Below are positions 1 to 7,215 of a stretch of 16,110 nt of DNA, one piece after another. Every line of letters starts with the position of its first letter. Position 1 is the first letter of the stretch. The translations under genes and the position numbers were made by a program. Under the pieces are notes generated by a model. That model ran no database searches. It was not told the origin of the DNA and saw only the letters and a program-made list of their open reading frames with translations. Source of the stretch: an uncultured Clostridia bacterium (GTDB taxonomy: Bacteria > Bacillota > Clostridia > Acetivibrionales > CALMWN01); assembly GCA_937873555.1 (NCBI GenBank), contig CALMWN010000004.1:1-16110 (forward strand), given 5' to 3'.

Positions 1-224
1 TAATTGGACCAGTCAATCCTTGTTCCGAATAATGTCGGAGGTATGGACAAAACTTCATTTTCCGGCTTTAGCGAGGTGAATACCATTCCAATAAACGGTA
101 TCATAAAGACAAAAGCAATTATGAACAAAGCCAGGTTGCTCAATATAGACAAAAATCTGTTCCTTGCCGCATCCAGATTCCTTACATGGAGCTTTCCTGC
201 AATGATCGGCGATTTATCCTCCAT
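1..224 (-). CDS. Carbohydrate ABC transporter permease, MalG type (partial, 3' end beyond left edge)
   Basis: This is the N-terminal 74 or so codons of an inner-membrane permease for an ABC sugar importer; the rest lies left of position 1. The ATG at 224 follows an AAGGGG ribosome binding site and lies 17 bases past the stop of the upstream MalF-type permease, so the two are co-transcribed. The visible protein has a polar N-terminus (MEDKSPIIAGKLHV), then one long hydrophobic segment around residues 30-52, then FTSLKP and a short periplasmic-type stretch. That is the usual start of MalG/LacG-type (BPD_transp_1) subunits. The EAA loop that contacts the ATPase would be outside the window. The family is inferred from this N-terminus and from its place after a solute-binding protein and a MalF subunit. 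Substrate is unknown. Confidence 0.85.
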   Translation of the reverse strand, partial: MEDKSPIIAGKLHVRNLDAARNRFLSILSNLALFIIAFVFMIPFIGMVFTSLKPENEVLSIPPTLFGTRIDWSN

Positions 225-241
225 TTGCCAGCATCCCCTTT

Positions 242-1147
242 CTATTCGTAATATACCCAATCCTTCTGCAGCTTCATCTGAATCATTGTTAAAACGAGGA
301 TTATGGCAAAAAGCACCCAGGCAATTGACGAAGCATACCCCATCTTAAAGAAGGTGAAGCCGTTCTGGAACAGGTAAAGTACAATGGTATTGGTGGAATT
401 TGCAGGTCCCCCGTTTGTCATGATCATCGTCTGGTCAAAAACCTGGAAAGAACTTATAACCGTCATAACTACAGCAAAAAACAAGGTTGGTGACAACAGC
501 GGCAGGGTAATTTTCCAGAATCTTTTCCAGCTTCCGGCGCCATCGATTATGGAGGCTTCTATAATTGTATGCGGTATACCGTACAACCCCGCAGTAAACA
601 ATACCATATTGTAGCCAAAGCCCTGCCATACACTCATGATGATAATACCAAGCATAGCCCACTCCATAGTACCCAGCCAGTTGATATCAGGGATTCCTAA
701 AAGTCCAAGGAACTGGTTAACCAAACCAAACTGAGGCAGGTAAAGCCATTTCCATATAAGGGAAGTCGCAACAATAGGAGTTACCTGAGGTATGAAAAAG
801 AGAGATTTATATACATTAGCAAAATGAATCCTGCTTGTAAGCCATAACGCCAGGCTCATCGCTATTACAATATTCAAACCGACATATATGACTGCATAAA
901 AGACTGTATTTCCTATAACTTTGACAAAAAGGGCATCCTTTGTGAAAAGCCTTATGTAATTGTTGAATCCTACAAACTTCATATCGCCGATAATCGGCCA
1001 GTCATAAAAGCTTATCAACAGTGAAGCAAGGACAGGAATTGCTGTAAACATAAAAAAGCCCACTATATTGGGTAATAGGAAAAAAAACGCTGTAAGACCG
1101 TCACCGGACCTTCTTTTTTTCTTTACTGTTACTATGGCCTCTCTCAT
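242..1147 (-). CDS. Carbohydrate ABC transporter permease, MalF/UgpA type
   Basis: This 301-residue integral membrane subunit forms the translocation channel of a sugar importer with the MalG-type subunit encoded just downstream. After a basic N-terminus (KKKRRS, residues 9-14) come about six hydrophobic segments, beginning with FFFLLPNIVGFFMF near residue 21. The cytoplasmic EAA loop, EASIIDGAGSWKRFWKI at about 197-213, contacts the ATPase. FDQTMIMTNGGP and the closing hydrophobic helix are also typical of MalF/UgpA proteins, and the length is normal for the type without the MalF periplasmic insert. The ATG at 1147 is preceded by GGGGTGG. The gene follows the solute-binding-protein gene after a stem-loop. 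No ATP-binding gene is visible nearby, so a shared MsmK-type ATPase is likely (inference). Substrate cannot be read from the sequence. Confidence 0.93.
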   Translation of the reverse strand: MREAIVTVKKKRRSGDGLTAFFFLLPNIVGFFMFTAIPVLASLLISFYDWPIIGDMKFVGFNNYIRLFTKDALFVKVIGNTVFYAVIYVGLNIVIAMSLALWLTSRIHFANVYKSLFFIPQVTPIVATSLIWKWLYLPQFGLVNQFLGLLGIPDINWLGTMEWAMLGIIIMSVWQGFGYNMVLFTAGLYGIPHTIIEASIIDGAGSWKRFWKITLPLLSPTLFFAVVMTVISSFQVFDQTMIMTNGGPANSTNTIVLYLFQNGFTFFKMGYASSIAWVLFAIILVLTMIQMKLQKDWVYYE

Positions 1148-1175
1148 AATGCCACCCCGATTATATTGTTGTAAA

Positions 1176-1207
1176 GGGCAGGCCAGCCTTTACCAGCCGG
1201 CCTGCTC
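1176..1207 (-). promoter_or_regulatory. Stem-loop between solute-binding-protein and permease genes (operon D)
   Basis: On the transcribed strand GCAGGCCGGC (1205-1196) pairs with GCTGGCCTGC (1187-1178), with one G-U pair and an 8-base loop. It begins about 45 bases after the solute-binding-protein stop and lies before the MalF start. No clean U-run follows directly, so it looks more like an intra-operon stabilising or partial-termination hairpin than a full terminator. The other sugar operon has a hairpin in the same place. Hairpins here are known to give more binding protein than permease in some importer operons; that role is inferred. Confidence 0.6.
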
Positions 1208-1250
1208 TCCGAACATAACTTAATTTATATTTTCAAAGCCTGTTCATAAA

Positions 1251-2570
1251 TTATTTCAATATATCGTCTATCAACTGCTGGGCTTTCTTCAACCCGTTTT
1301 CAGCAGTATCCTTGTTCAAAAAGACGGGTTCGATGTTCTGGTTTATGGTTGTATATACTTCCTGCCATTTGTCAGGAGTAAGGTAAGGCTTTCCTATAGC
1401 CGGATCACAGGATTTCTTAACGGCATTGTCAACTCCGGCCACATCCTTGTTTGAATCGTAGAAGGCCTGCCGTACCGACTCCCTTGCGGGCAATGCCCTG
1501 CCCCATTTCGCCAGCTTTTCCAGGGATTCTTTGCTTGTAAGAGACTTTATTGCAAGAAATGCCTCATTGGGATTCTTTGTTTTGGCGCTTATTCCGAAGC
1601 CCGACCCATTAACCGGACTCAAGCGGGTCACTGTTCCCTTCGGTACGAGTGAAGCTCCAAACTTGAACTTTCCCTTTGCCTTAATATTCGTTATGTTCCA
1701 TGGGCCATCCAGCATCATTCCGATCTTGCCTGAATAGAACTGCTCTCTGTCCCAGTTGAAATTTCCAGTATCAGTTATAGCCGGCGCCACCTTTTCCTTG
1801 GTTATCAACTCTGCATGGCGCTGTACCGCTTTGGCAATGGCAGACTGATTTACATTGAATTTTCCGCCCGGGAACAAATCTGCACCTTCCCCCCACATGA
1901 AAGGAAGTACTCTGTCCCAGTTTGCCGAGATGACAGTTCCGTAATTGCCATCCTTTGTAAGCTTCCTTGCTCTATCAAGAAAACCCTGGTAATCCAGATT
2001 GTCATCAGGGTAAGGTACGCCATATTTATCAAAGAGGTCGATATTATAAAACAGTACGTATGGGCCAAAGTCATATGGCAAAGCGTACAACTTGCCTCCA
2101 TCCGACAATCCGTCCAGAACGCCCTTGTAAAAGTCCTTTATATCAATATCCTTATCCTTTGCAATCAAATCATCAAGCGGAAGGAATCCTTTGCTCACAT
2201 ATCCTTTGGTCCTGAGAACCTGCATGTAGAATATATCCGGTGGACTGCCGCTTGCCATTTCAGTAGGCAGCTTTGTCCAATAGGAGTTCCAGTCTGTTGA
2301 TTCGAGCTGTACTGTAATATTTGGATATTTCTTGGTCACGTCTCCAGCAAGTTCTCTCCACTGGTCTGCTTCAGTTGAGCTTCCCGCCTGTCCAAGCCAC
2401 CTTAAAGTGACATTTTTGGGTGCTTCGGTTTTTGCGGGAGCACTTGAGGTCTGAGATTTATCGTTTGAAGTCTGAGAGTCTTTTGCAGAGCAGGAAGTAA
2501 CCATCACGGCAACCAGAATCAAGGACATTAGAATGGAAATCAGCTTAATTGTATAAACTTTCTTACACAT
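1251..2570 (-). CDS. Extracellular solute-binding lipoprotein of a sugar ABC transporter (family 1)
   Basis: This 439-residue lipoprotein would capture a sugar outside the membrane and deliver it to the two permeases encoded downstream. The ATG at 2570 is chosen because GGGAGG sits seven bases ahead of it and it opens directly into a lipoprotein signal peptide. Residues 2-4 are CKK, a hydrophobic core follows at about 8-24, and the lipobox VTSC puts the lipidated Cys at position 27. An in-frame TTG at 2618 would add 16 residues without a good ribosome site. A Ser/Thr/Lys-rich linker follows the Cys, then a typical family-1 binding fold (VTLRWLGQAGSSTEADQW, later GKIGMMLDGPWNI and NPNEAFLAIKSLTS). 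Length is normal. It is the third gene of the lacI-hydrolase-transporter locus. The ligand is probably the substrate or a product of the neighbouring hydrolase (inference). Confidence 0.93.
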   Translation of the reverse strand: MCKKVYTIKLISILMSLILVAVMVTSCSAKDSQTSNDKSQTSSAPAKTEAPKNVTLRWLGQAGSSTEADQWRELAGDVTKKYPNITVQLESTDWNSYWTKLPTEMASGSPPDIFYMQVLRTKGYVSKGFLPLDDLIAKDKDIDIKDFYKGVLDGLSDGGKLYALPYDFGPYVLFYNIDLFDKYGVPYPDDNLDYQGFLDRARKLTKDGNYGTVISANWDRVLPFMWGEGADLFPGGKFNVNQSAIAKAVQRHAELITKEKVAPAITDTGNFNWDREQFYSGKIGMMLDGPWNITNIKAKGKFKFGASLVPKGTVTRLSPVNGSGFGISAKTKNPNEAFLAIKSLTSKESLEKLAKWGRALPARESVRQAFYDSNKDVAGVDNAVKKSCDPAIGKPYLTPDKWQEVYTTINQNIEPVFLNKDTAENGLKKAQQLIDDILK

Positions 2571-2705
2571 TTTATTTCCTCCCTTTGATATTAGTTTTGA
2601 CCCTGAAATAATCTTCAAATGCGATAATAGAAAAGTGACTAATGCTGTCGGAAATTACAGCCTCCTTTCATATCAAGTAAGAATTTATTTCCAATTGGAC
2701 CCTAG
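2571..2705. other. Leader region before the solute-binding-protein gene, with an orphan Shine-Dalgarno-like box
   Basis: This part of the 222-base gap before the binding-protein gene carries no gene I can support. On the minus strand it holds AAAGGAGG at 2668-2661, a near-perfect ribosome binding site, but no ATG, GTG or TTG follows at a usable distance. The true site for the binding protein is the separate GGGAGG at about 2583-2578. I see no convincing promoter here, so read-through from the hydrolase gene is plausible. Confidence 0.4.
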
Positions 2706-2758
2706 GTAGCCCGGGCAAAGGGTGGGGTGGTTCTTTCCCACCCAAAGTCCGGGCCTAC
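2706..2758 (-). promoter_or_regulatory. G+C-rich stem-loop between hydrolase and solute-binding-protein genes
   Basis: This is a long inverted repeat in a 222-base gap. GTAG (2706-2709) pairs with CTAC (2755-2758), a CCCGG block pairs with CCGGG, and GGGTGGG (2720-2726) pairs with CCCACCC (2737-2743). An internal AAA/AAA loop and a 10-base terminal loop complete it. Either strand could fold. No U-run follows on either strand, so it is not a classical terminator. It may be a processing or stabilising structure at the 5' side of the binding-protein message. Its G+C richness contrasts with the flanks. Function is inference. Confidence 0.6.
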
Positions 2759-2792
2759 TACGAAGTGTTAAATGCTGGACGAGCGTTGGAAG

Positions 2793-4811
2793 TCATATCA
2801 GCTCAATGATGGAATATATATGTACCTTTGGCACATTCACTTCTGCAATGTCATTCTTGTATGAAATCTCCAGTTTTATACCCTCCGGTTGAAGAATGGC
2901 CTCTTTAACATTGCCTGTTCCGATCCTGACCTTAATGTCATGGATCGGGCTTATTTCCTCAATCGGATCATACAGGGAAGCAGCCCTGTTGCCTGTATGA
3001 ACATTCTGAAAATTGACAAGGTGCAGATATCTCCTTCCATTCTTTTCGGTCATTGTCACCTCAAGTCCTGGTAACCCTTCAATATGGTAAGGCTTTTGCC
3101 TGTCATACAGGTTAATGCAGTTATTAATGATATGCTTCAGCCAGAAATGATTATTATTCCAATACGATGTGAATATCGGAGCCGCAATATAAATCGCAAG
3201 ACCATTTCCGTACCTGTTCGCACTGATTGCAGGAAAATCGCTTATATCACCCGGCGGTGGCATTGAATGTCTGAACGCCCTTGGTGGGACCGACTCACCG
3301 CATGGCCATTGAATATAGCTTAAAATTTCTGCAGTATCGGGCATTACTTTGATAAAAGCCCCGTCCAAAAGCTGGGGAATGTCTGCAATCCCTCTCCACA
3401 GATCCTTGTTTTGTGTCATATAAGCGAATTTATAGGGTGAAAATTCAAGAAAACTGATTCCCAGCAACTCTGATAGCAGGGAAGGCTGAATTTCCTCCTG
3501 CAGTATGGCTTTACCCGAAGTCAGCAGCAGGCCTCCGTCGTATACGAATTTGCGGAGTCTCGCGATGGAATCGTTATTTAGACAGACGGTTTCCGGGAGG
3601 ACAACGACCTTGTAATTCTCCAGGCCTTTAAAATCATCATTGTAATATATGTCAAACTGTTGATGGCCTTCAATGAGCATCTTGCTTGCGCCCAAAGTTG
3701 CAAAATCTCCGTTGTCCCAGTACCTGTTGGAGGTATAATTTGAGATCAGTGCAGTATGTGGAACGCTTTTTGACCTTGTTGCAAACCTTTCACGTTCCTC
3801 AACAAACGTGAAAACCTCCTCCAATATATCATATACTCCGCTCTGCAAGCTCCCATCAGGCATAACCTGATCCCCGATGTTCAAAATTCCTCCATTTGCC
3901 ATGATAACCGCAGCTTCATATTTCAACTGCTCTGATGTCTTGCAGGACATCAGCCCCCAACCTTCGGTAAACCTGACAGTCATGATTTGGACAGGTACAT
4001 CCAGATTACGTACGTACCTGGACTTTACAGAGTGATAGAGGAACGAACCTGCTGCAGGTTGTGATTCCCACACCCCGACATCACTCGTGTTATTTACGCC
4101 TTCAGGCTCTCCCATTTTCCATGCACAGTTTACCAGTATCGGTATCTCCGGTTTTATCGTTTTTACCGCACGTTGTATTTCAACGAGGCAGCGAATTGCA
4201 GAATTCTTCCCGAATTCAACAACCAATTTCCTGTTGTTTTTAAAAAGTTCCGGAGTAAGCTCTATATTATACTCCTCGAAAAATTTCTTTCTGCAATATC
4301 TGCAAAAACAGAAATGGTGCTGTATATATGGGATATCTATGAAAAATCCGTCAACATCGTAGTTCAAGGCAATCTCTTTGATTTGAGGAATCACCAATTC
4401 TTCCCGGTATGGTGAATTCATACATGGCCTGTGCCATACGGTGCCGTTACCGTCACGGATTCTTCCGTTTTCATCTACCTGATACCAGTCAGGATTCTTT
4501 TTGACGGCATATTCATCAGTTCCAAGAGAGTAATAGGCAAGTATCTTTATATCGTTCTTATGAGCTTCTTCCAGTACTTCTCCAAAAAAATCCGCTTTCA
4601 GTCCTCTGTGTTTGTGACCGATTGACGTGTTATAGAAGGAATTACCGAAATGACATTTGGTAAACACAGCCGCCATGTTTACCCTGGCCCTTACCAGCTC
4701 TGCTACGAATTTTTCTGCATTGAAATTTTTGATCGCGTCTTTCGGAAACTCCGGCATGTGAAAATCGATATGTACCTGCCTTATTCTGTCCCAAAACCAG
4801 GAATCTCTCAT
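2793..4811 (-). CDS. Glycosyl-hydrolase-like protein, GHL6-type TIM barrel with beta-galactosidase-trimerisation-like domain
   Basis: This 672-residue protein has no signal peptide, so it is probably a cytoplasmic glycoside-processing enzyme. The N-terminal part (about 10-330) resembles the hypothetical glycosyl hydrolase 6 group: VHIDFHMPEFP near 13-23, a barrel strand KILAYYSLG, and DGFFIDI near 154-160, whose Asp is at a likely catalytic position. A Cys cluster, CFCRYC, lies at about 168-173. The middle (about 350-480) looks like the Rossmann-like trimerisation domain of GH42-type beta-galactosidases (HTALISNYTSNRYW, YKVVVLPETV). A beta-rich tail ends the protein. The start is the ATG at 4811, eight bases after AGGAG; a GTG at 4820 overlaps that site and is less likely. 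It lies between lacI and the transporter, with operators upstream, so it probably acts on the imported sugar. The exact reaction is unknown; an inactive hydrolase fold remains possible. Confidence 0.75.
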   Translation of the reverse strand: MRDSWFWDRIRQVHIDFHMPEFPKDAIKNFNAEKFVAELVRARVNMAAVFTKCHFGNSFYNTSIGHKHRGLKADFFGEVLEEAHKNDIKILAYYSLGTDEYAVKKNPDWYQVDENGRIRDGNGTVWHRPCMNSPYREELVIPQIKEIALNYDVDGFFIDIPYIQHHFCFCRYCRKKFFEEYNIELTPELFKNNRKLVVEFGKNSAIRCLVEIQRAVKTIKPEIPILVNCAWKMGEPEGVNNTSDVGVWESQPAAGSFLYHSVKSRYVRNLDVPVQIMTVRFTEGWGLMSCKTSEQLKYEAAVIMANGGILNIGDQVMPDGSLQSGVYDILEEVFTFVEERERFATRSKSVPHTALISNYTSNRYWDNGDFATLGASKMLIEGHQQFDIYYNDDFKGLENYKVVVLPETVCLNNDSIARLRKFVYDGGLLLTSGKAILQEEIQPSLLSELLGISFLEFSPYKFAYMTQNKDLWRGIADIPQLLDGAFIKVMPDTAEILSYIQWPCGESVPPRAFRHSMPPPGDISDFPAISANRYGNGLAIYIAAPIFTSYWNNNHFWLKHIINNCINLYDRQKPYHIEGLPGLEVTMTEKNGRRYLHLVNFQNVHTGNRAASLYDPIEEISPIHDIKVRIGTGNVKEAILQPEGIKLEISYKNDIAEVNVPKVHIYSIIELI

Positions 4812-4825
4812 ATATCTCACTCCTA

Positions 4826-4839
4826 TGCATTCGTTTTCC
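4826..4839. promoter_or_regulatory. Possible second LacI-type operator before the hydrolase gene
   Basis: TGCATTCGTTTTCC on the plus strand has the TGCA-N2-CG core of the site at 4869-4882 and differs from the general TGNAANCGNTTNCA pattern at two positions. It shares the 10-base direct repeat TATGCATTCG (4824-4833 and 4867-4876, 43 bases apart, about four helical turns) and sits immediately before the ribosome binding site of the hydrolase gene. Binding is inferred. Confidence 0.4.
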
Positions 4840-4868
4840 TTGTTAAATTTCTATTCCATAAAATTTTA

Positions 4869-4882
4869 TGCATTCGATTGCA
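4869..4882. promoter_or_regulatory. LacI-family operator before the hydrolase gene
   Basis: TGCATTCGATTGCA is a near-perfect palindrome around a central CG, the hallmark of LacI/CcpA-family sites. It lies in the 123-base gap between lacI and the hydrolase gene, and shares the TGCA and central CG of the site before lacI. The neighbouring regulator is the likely binder; CcpA is the alternative because the match to the cre pattern is close. Confidence 0.6.
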
Positions 4883-4892
4883 TTGACCTGTG

Positions 4893-4927
4893 TAAAAAGC
4901 CTGCCTTTTCCAAACTACGTTTGAAAA
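4893..4927 (-). terminator. Weak terminator or attenuator after lacI
   Basis: Directly after the lacI stop the minus strand can form TTTT-CAAAC / GTTTG-(G)-AAAA with a three-base loop (4927-4906). A few bases on comes GGCAGGCTTTTT, ending in a T-run at 4898-4894. The stem is A/T-rich and the T-run is displaced, so termination would be partial at best. Confidence 0.3.
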
Positions 4928-4934
4928 ATCACCT

Positions 4935-5921
4935 TCAGCGTGATATCAAAGTCGTCTTCAGTCGTACAATCTGTGGGAATTGGAGTTCTTCACTGTTAAT
5001 CCTCTTCAGAATAATTTCAGCTGCACTTTTGCCAATATCCATCGTGGGTTGTGCTACTCTAATAGTGCAGTTTTTGTGAATGGATATCATTTCGACGTCA
5101 TCAAAGCTTGCAATAGGCATAACAGGAGTTTCTTCGGCCTTGTTTTCCGCAAAGAACCTGATAGCGCCCGCACACATGTTATAGTTTGCTATTACGACAC
5201 TATCCGGGGGATTTGAAGAACAACAGAGTTCCTTCATAAGAATATACCCGCTGTCCATATGATAATCACCGAATTTTACAATTTCTTCATTATAGGCTAA
5301 ACGGTAATCATCAAGCGCCCTGCAGTAACCCGAGTATCTTTCCTTTGCGGTAGTATACTTCAAATCGCCTCCAATGAAGCCTATCCTGCGGTATCCGGTG
5401 TTTATAAGCTTTTCAACGGCAGCATAGCAGCCATTGATATTATCTACAAGTACGGCATCCGCAGTAAAATCATCAACGAGGCGGTCCACCAGCACCACAG
5501 GGACATTCAGGTCTTTCAGCTGGTTTATATGCTTTCCTTCATTACTTGCAGGAATTATGATAATCCCGTCGACGCACCTTTCAACAAGAACTCTGATTCT
5601 TGATTCCTCTTCTTCAACACTGCCGTTTGTATTGCAGATAACGACAGTATATCCTTGTTTTTTCAGCTCTTCTTCAACGCCCTTTGCCACTCTCATGCCA
5701 AAGGCTCCGCATATGTCATCCGTTATGAATCCGATTGTGTACGTCCTGTTTGTTCTGAGGCTTCTGGCAATACTGTTCATTTTATAGCCAAGGGTATTTA
5801 TGCACTGCATTACGATCTCTTTTTTTTCAGCACTTATCCTGGGATCATCATTCAGTACCCTTGACACTGTGGACGCAGATACGTTTGCAAGTTTTGCTAC
5901 ATCTTTAAGTGTTATCGACAT
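4935..5921 (-). CDS. LacI-family transcriptional regulator
   Basis: This 328-residue DNA-binding regulator is very likely the local sugar-responsive repressor. The helix-turn-helix is plain at residues 5-24 (LKDVAKLANVSASTVSRVLN). A hinge region with LGYKMNSIARSLRT follows at about 45-58, then a periplasmic-binding-protein-like effector domain (YTIGFITDD at the start, GCYAAVEKLINTGYRRIGFIGG in the middle). Length is standard. The ATG at 5921 has GGAG seven bases ahead. A TTGACA promoter lies upstream, with a LacI-type operator (5938-5951) between promoter and gene, so autoregulation is likely. It leads the cluster hydrolase, binding protein, permease, permease, whose members are its probable targets. 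The effector is not known; it should be the imported sugar or a derivative (inference). Confidence 0.95.
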   Translation of the reverse strand: MSITLKDVAKLANVSASTVSRVLNDDPRISAEKKEIVMQCINTLGYKMNSIARSLRTNRTYTIGFITDDICGAFGMRVAKGVEEELKKQGYTVVICNTNGSVEEEESRIRVLVERCVDGIIIIPASNEGKHINQLKDLNVPVVLVDRLVDDFTADAVLVDNINGCYAAVEKLINTGYRRIGFIGGDLKYTTAKERYSGYCRALDDYRLAYNEEIVKFGDYHMDSGYILMKELCCSSNPPDSVVIANYNMCAGAIRFFAENKAEETPVMPIASFDDVEMISIHKNCTIRVAQPTMDIGKSAAEIILKRINSEELQFPQIVRLKTTLISR

Positions 5922-5937
5922 TAAAATTCTCCAGTCG

Positions 5938-5951
5938 TAAAATCGTTTGCA
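5938..5951. promoter_or_regulatory. LacI-family operator before lacI
   Basis: Read on the minus strand this is TGCAAACGATTTTA, one mismatch from TGNAANCGNTTNCA-type LacI/CcpA sites; the CGTTTGCA half on the plus strand is perfect. It lies 17 bases before the lacI start and about 55 bases after the predicted -10, a roadblock-like position that fits autoregulation. Binding protein is inferred. Confidence 0.55.
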
Positions 5952-6003
5952 TGATAATATATATTCTATGCAAAAGGGCAGATTCCTTCTTTAATAAAAA
6001 AAT

Positions 6004-6032
6004 TTATTAAATTTTATCGCGGATGCTGTCAA
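6004..6032 (-). promoter_or_regulatory. Predicted sigma-A promoter for lacI operon
   Basis: On the minus strand TTGACA (6032-6027) is a perfect -35 box. A 17-base spacer leads to TAATAA (6009-6004) as the -10 box, in a very A/T-rich region. It points at lacI with a leader of about 75 bases carrying the operator. Confidence 0.55.
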
Positions 6033-6047
6033 TGGTACAAGATAGTC

Positions 6048-6107
6048 AAAAAAAATAAAAGGCAAGGCAGCTACCCATATTGAACAAGCTTATACAGGCA
6101 GCTGCCT
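6048..6107 (-). terminator. Intrinsic terminator after the aldo/keto reductase gene
   Basis: Minus strand AGGCAGCT (6107-6100) pairs with AGCTGCCT (6072-6065), followed by TTGCC and then TTTTATTTTTTTT (6060-6048). A shorter alternative uses the self-complementary AGGCAGCTGCCT at 6107-6096. It separates the reductase from the lacI operon. Confidence 0.7.
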
Positions 6108-6130
6108 CACCTTTCTTCAGTGTTGAAAAA

Positions 6131-6991
6131 TCAATATGCCTTTGGAAATACAGGAGTAATCTCCCTTGCATATGATTTAAGATTTACCAGTTCCTGCTCC
6201 GACAGGGGTCTGTATTTATTTGCGATTTTAACCGCTGTCCTGAAGAGGCGTATGTCCCCTGGCGGTATTGCAGCTGTTATGGGCTGGGAAAGAGTGAAAC
6301 GCAGAGCCAAATCTGCAATTGCTTCATCATCTATGGGCTCATACCAGCATTTCGGATATTTCCTGTCTTTCTTTTCAAGCCCCTCCGGCCATTCTTTCTT
6401 AGCCATCGCTTTCAATGAAAGCCTGGCGACTCCTTTTTCAATAGCCTTCTGTATGATCCTGTTGCCGAATTTATCACTGAGCAGCGATACCCAGTTCACC
6501 GGAAAAAGAACAGAAGTGAAGTTAAACCGGTCCATCAATGCCAACGCAGCTTCCTCTGTGTGTGCAGAAAAACCGATATGCCTGATTTTCCCTTCCTTTT
6601 GTGCTTTTAAGAAGGTTTCCATTGCCCCATCCGGTCCTAAAATGGTTTCCACCTCTTCAACCTTTTTTACGGCATGGAACTGGTACAGGTCAAAATGGTC
6701 AGTTTTCAGAACCCGAAGTGAATTTTCAAGCTCAGCCTGTGATTCCTGTTTTGTTCTTTTTTCAGTTTTACATGCCAGAAAGACATTTTGCCTTTTACCC
6801 TCCAGTGCGGGTCCAAGACGGTCCTGTGCATTGCCGTAGTTTGGAGAGACATCAAAATAGTTGATTCCCTGATCAATCGCTTCGGCAACATAATTATTGG
6901 CATCTTTCTGCTCCGTGTCGGTGACAATGACTCCGCCGAATCCAAGAATCGACAAATAGTCACCGGTATTACCCAGAGGACGTTTTTCCAT
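6131..6991 (-). CDS. Aldo/keto reductase family oxidoreductase
   Basis: This 286-residue NAD(P)H-dependent carbonyl reductase has a TIM-barrel fold. The four catalytic positions of the family are visible: Asp47 and Tyr52 in NYFDVSPNYG, Lys75 in LACKTEK and His106 in LYQFHAV. The N-terminus (MEKRPLGNTGDYLSILGFGG) is typical of the bacterial group often annotated as predicted oxidoreductase. GKIRHIGFSAHT and the C-terminal AAIPPGDI fit the barrel and cofactor regions. The start is the ATG at 6991, six bases after GGGGTG; an in-frame ATG at 7009 lacks a ribosome site. It lies 224 bases after a Gfo/Idh/MocA gene and is followed by a strong terminator. A role in reducing or interconverting sugar-derived carbonyls is reasonable from context, but no substrate can be named. 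Confidence 0.92.
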   Translation of the reverse strand: MEKRPLGNTGDYLSILGFGGVIVTDTEQKDANNYVAEAIDQGINYFDVSPNYGNAQDRLGPALEGKRQNVFLACKTEKRTKQESQAELENSLRVLKTDHFDLYQFHAVKKVEEVETILGPDGAMETFLKAQKEGKIRHIGFSAHTEEAALALMDRFNFTSVLFPVNWVSLLSDKFGNRIIQKAIEKGVARLSLKAMAKKEWPEGLEKKDRKYPKCWYEPIDDEAIADLALRFTLSQPITAAIPPGDIRLFRTAVKIANKYRPLSEQELVNLKSYAREITPVFPKAY

Positions 6992-7215
6992 ATTCAACAC
7001 CCCATTCACAATAAACTTGATAAATACTATTAATTATTATACTTATTTATGTTATCAGAAATCCGCATAAATAAACATAAAAATTCAGCCTTGTCCCCAA
7101 AAAATTTTATACAATGCACTTTTAACCGGGAGGGGAGGGCGTATCTCCTATTCAATAAACCCAAAAAGCGGCACCCTCGAAGTGAATTATACAAGATAAG
7201 CAAAGCGTCCCTCCC
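6992..7215. other. Intergenic region between the Gfo/Idh/MocA gene and the aldo/keto reductase gene
   Basis: No gene is supported here. Downstream of the Gfo stop, minus strand GGGAGGG (7215-7209) could pair with CCCTCCC (7139-7133) across about 64 bases, with an adjacent CG pair; no U-run follows. A TATAAT-like box lies near 7035 on the minus strand before the reductase, but its -35 match is poor, so a separate reductase promoter is only possible. Confidence 0.4.

Noticed and set aside
4..348. Plus-strand open frame of 114 codons
   Set aside because: It is antisense to two permease genes whose hydrophobic segments and ribosome sites are clear.
2706..2758. Rho-independent terminator at the hydrolase-binding-protein gap
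   Set aside because: The stem is strong, but no T-run follows on either strand.
6120..6839. Plus-strand open frame of 239 codons
   Set aside because: It is the mirror of the aldo/keto reductase, which has all four catalytic residues; the plus-strand product is Ser/Phe-rich and family-less.
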